Positions 4,895 through 5,806 of a stretch of 5,806 nucleotides of DNA are shown piece after piece; the first letter of the stretch is position 1; every line of letters starts with the position of its first letter. The notes under the pieces are model-generated. The model made no database searches, was not told the DNA's origin, and worked only from the letters and a program-made list of their open reading frames with translations. Both the position numbers and the translations under genes were made by a program. The stretch is from an uncultured bacterium (lineage in GTDB: Bacteria > Methylomirabilota > Methylomirabilia > Rokubacteriales > CSP1-6), in NCBI GenBank assembly GCA_946479205.1, contig CAMLFJ010000239.1, positions 1 to 5,806 of the forward strand. The letters run 5' to 3'.

Positions 4895-5806
4895 AGCGGA
4901 TGCGCGGATCGAAGACCGCGTAGAGCAGGTCCACCACCAGGTTCACCACCACGAAGGTGGTGGCGATCAGCAACACGCCCCCCTGCACCAGCGGATAGTC
5001 GCGAGCCTGGATCGCGCGCACCATCATGGAGCCGAGCCCGGGCCAGGAGAACACGGTCTCGGTGAGGATGGCCCCGCCGAGGAGATAGCCCACCTGCACG
5101 CCGACCACGGTGAGGATCGGGTTGAACGCGTTCTTGAGCACGTGCCGCGCGATGACCACCCGCTCGGCCAGGCCCTTGGCGCGCGCCGCGCGCACGTAGT
5201 CCTGCCGGATGATCTCGAGCACGCTCGAGCGGGTGAGGCGCGCCACCGCCGCCGCGGAGGCGGTGCCGAGGGTGATCGCGGGCAGCACGAGATGCCAGAG
5301 CATATCGGTGAAGCCGCCGCCGTAGGGCGAGACCATGCCCGCCGACGGGAACCACCGGAGCGAGAGCGCGAAGACGAGGATCAGCATGATGCCGGTCCAG
5401 AAGACGGGCAGGCTCACCCCGGTCACCGCCACGCCCATGCTGAGCTTGTCGAGCCACGAGTACTGCCGGGTGGCCGAGACGATCCCCGCGCTGAGCCCGA
5501 GGGTCACCGCGATCAGCAGCGCGCCGGCGGTCAGGATCACGGTGGCCTTGAAGCGCAGCAACACCTCGGGCAGCACCTCGCGCCCGAGCGGGATGGAGCG
5601 GCCGAGATCGCCCTGCACCACGCGGCCCATCCACTGCAGATACTGGAGCGCGACCGGCCGGTCGAGGCCGAGATCGCGGCGCAGGCGCTCCACGTCCTCG
5701 CGGGTGGCCTGCGCGCCCAGCATGATGGCGGCCGGATCGCCGGGGGCCAGGCGCATCACCCCGAAGACGAGCAGCGAGACCCCGACCAGGACGGGCAGCG
5801 CCAGCA
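4887..5806 (-). CDS. ABC transporter permease, DppB/OppB type; 5' end beyond window
   Basis: Inner-membrane permease pairing with the DppC-like protein to form the channel of a peptide/nickel-class ABC importer. 305 residues are visible and the frame stays open to the right edge. The first visible residues LALPVLVGVSLLVFGVMRLA are membrane segment 1, leading into RLAPGDPAAIMLG, the standard DppB opening. Only about ten residues are therefore probably missing, and the GTG at 5759 is not the start. Other marks are QYLQWMGRVVQGDLGRSI, SLPVFWTGIMLILVFAL, the EAA loop QDYVRAARAKGLAERVVIAR with HVLKNAFNPIL, the ETVFSWPGLGSMMVRAIQ block and the terminal LYAVFDPRIRYE. About six membrane segments can be counted. 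It overlaps the dppC-like gene by 8 bp, so translation is coupled. The solute-binding protein and the two ATPases are not in the window; genes upstream, beyond the right edge, could supply them. Confidence 0.94.
   Translation of the reverse strand, partial: LALPVLVGVSLLVFGVMRLAPGDPAAIMLGAQATREDVERLRRDLGLDRPVALQYLQWMGRVVQGDLGRSIPLGREVLPEVLLRFKATVILTAGALLIAVTLGLSAGIVSATRQYSWLDKLSMGVAVTGVSLPVFWTGIMLILVFALSLRWFPSAGMVSPYGGGFTDMLWHLVLPAITLGTASAAAVARLTRSSVLEIIRQDYVRAARAKGLAERVVIARHVLKNAFNPILTVVGVQVGYLLGGAILTETVFSWPGLGSMMVRAIQARDYPLVQGGVLLIATTFVVVNLVVDLLYAVFDPRIRYE

Noticed and set aside
4103..5065. 320-residue plus-strand frame antisense to both permeases
   Set aside because: His/Arg/Glu-rich shadow of hydrophobic coding sequence, with no recognisable domain.

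Overview
The window comes from a GC-rich bacterial chromosome (roughly 70% G+C by eye). Its codons end almost always in G or C, so long open frames appear on both strands by chance. The protein styles fit a GC-rich soil or sediment bacterium (Rokubacteria/Methylomirabilota, Deltaproteobacteria/Myxococcota-like or Betaproteobacteria), but nothing here fixes the phylum.

Left part (1-1914) is a two-gene non-homologous end-joining (NHEJ) module. A ligD gene runs leftward off the window edge, starting with the 3'-phosphoesterase domain and followed by the ATP-dependent ligase domain. A complete ku gene runs rightward. The two start codons are only 52 bp apart, and plausible sigma-70 elements for the two genes interleave on opposite strands. 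Ku binds broken ends and recruits LigD, which trims, (where a POL domain is present) fills and seals them.

Middle part (1915-2393) holds a 182-bp spacer with one strong hairpin and AT-richer promoter-like DNA. It is followed by a small gene for an 86-residue exported, charged, helical protein of unknown function. This gene converges on the amidase gene from the right, and a GC-rich hairpin lies at the meeting point.

Right part (2379-5806) is a leftward operon with very tight spacing: a DppB/OppB-type permease (5' end beyond the window), a DppC/OppC-type permease, a 70-residue GatC/AtzG-like protein and a 466-residue amidase-signature hydrolase. The junctions are an 8-bp overlap, a 12-bp gap and a 1-bp overlap. 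The likely reading is import of a small peptide or amide compound followed by cytoplasmic amide hydrolysis. The substrate cannot be read from the sequence. The solute-binding protein and the two ATPases are not in the window; genes upstream of dppB, beyond the right edge, could supply them.

I see no tRNA, rRNA, CRISPR array, insertion sequence or phage gene. No wholly new system is evident. The points most worth a second look are the interleaved divergent ligD/ku promoters, the GatC-like partner of the amidase, the unusual amidase active-site signature, and the small exported protein.
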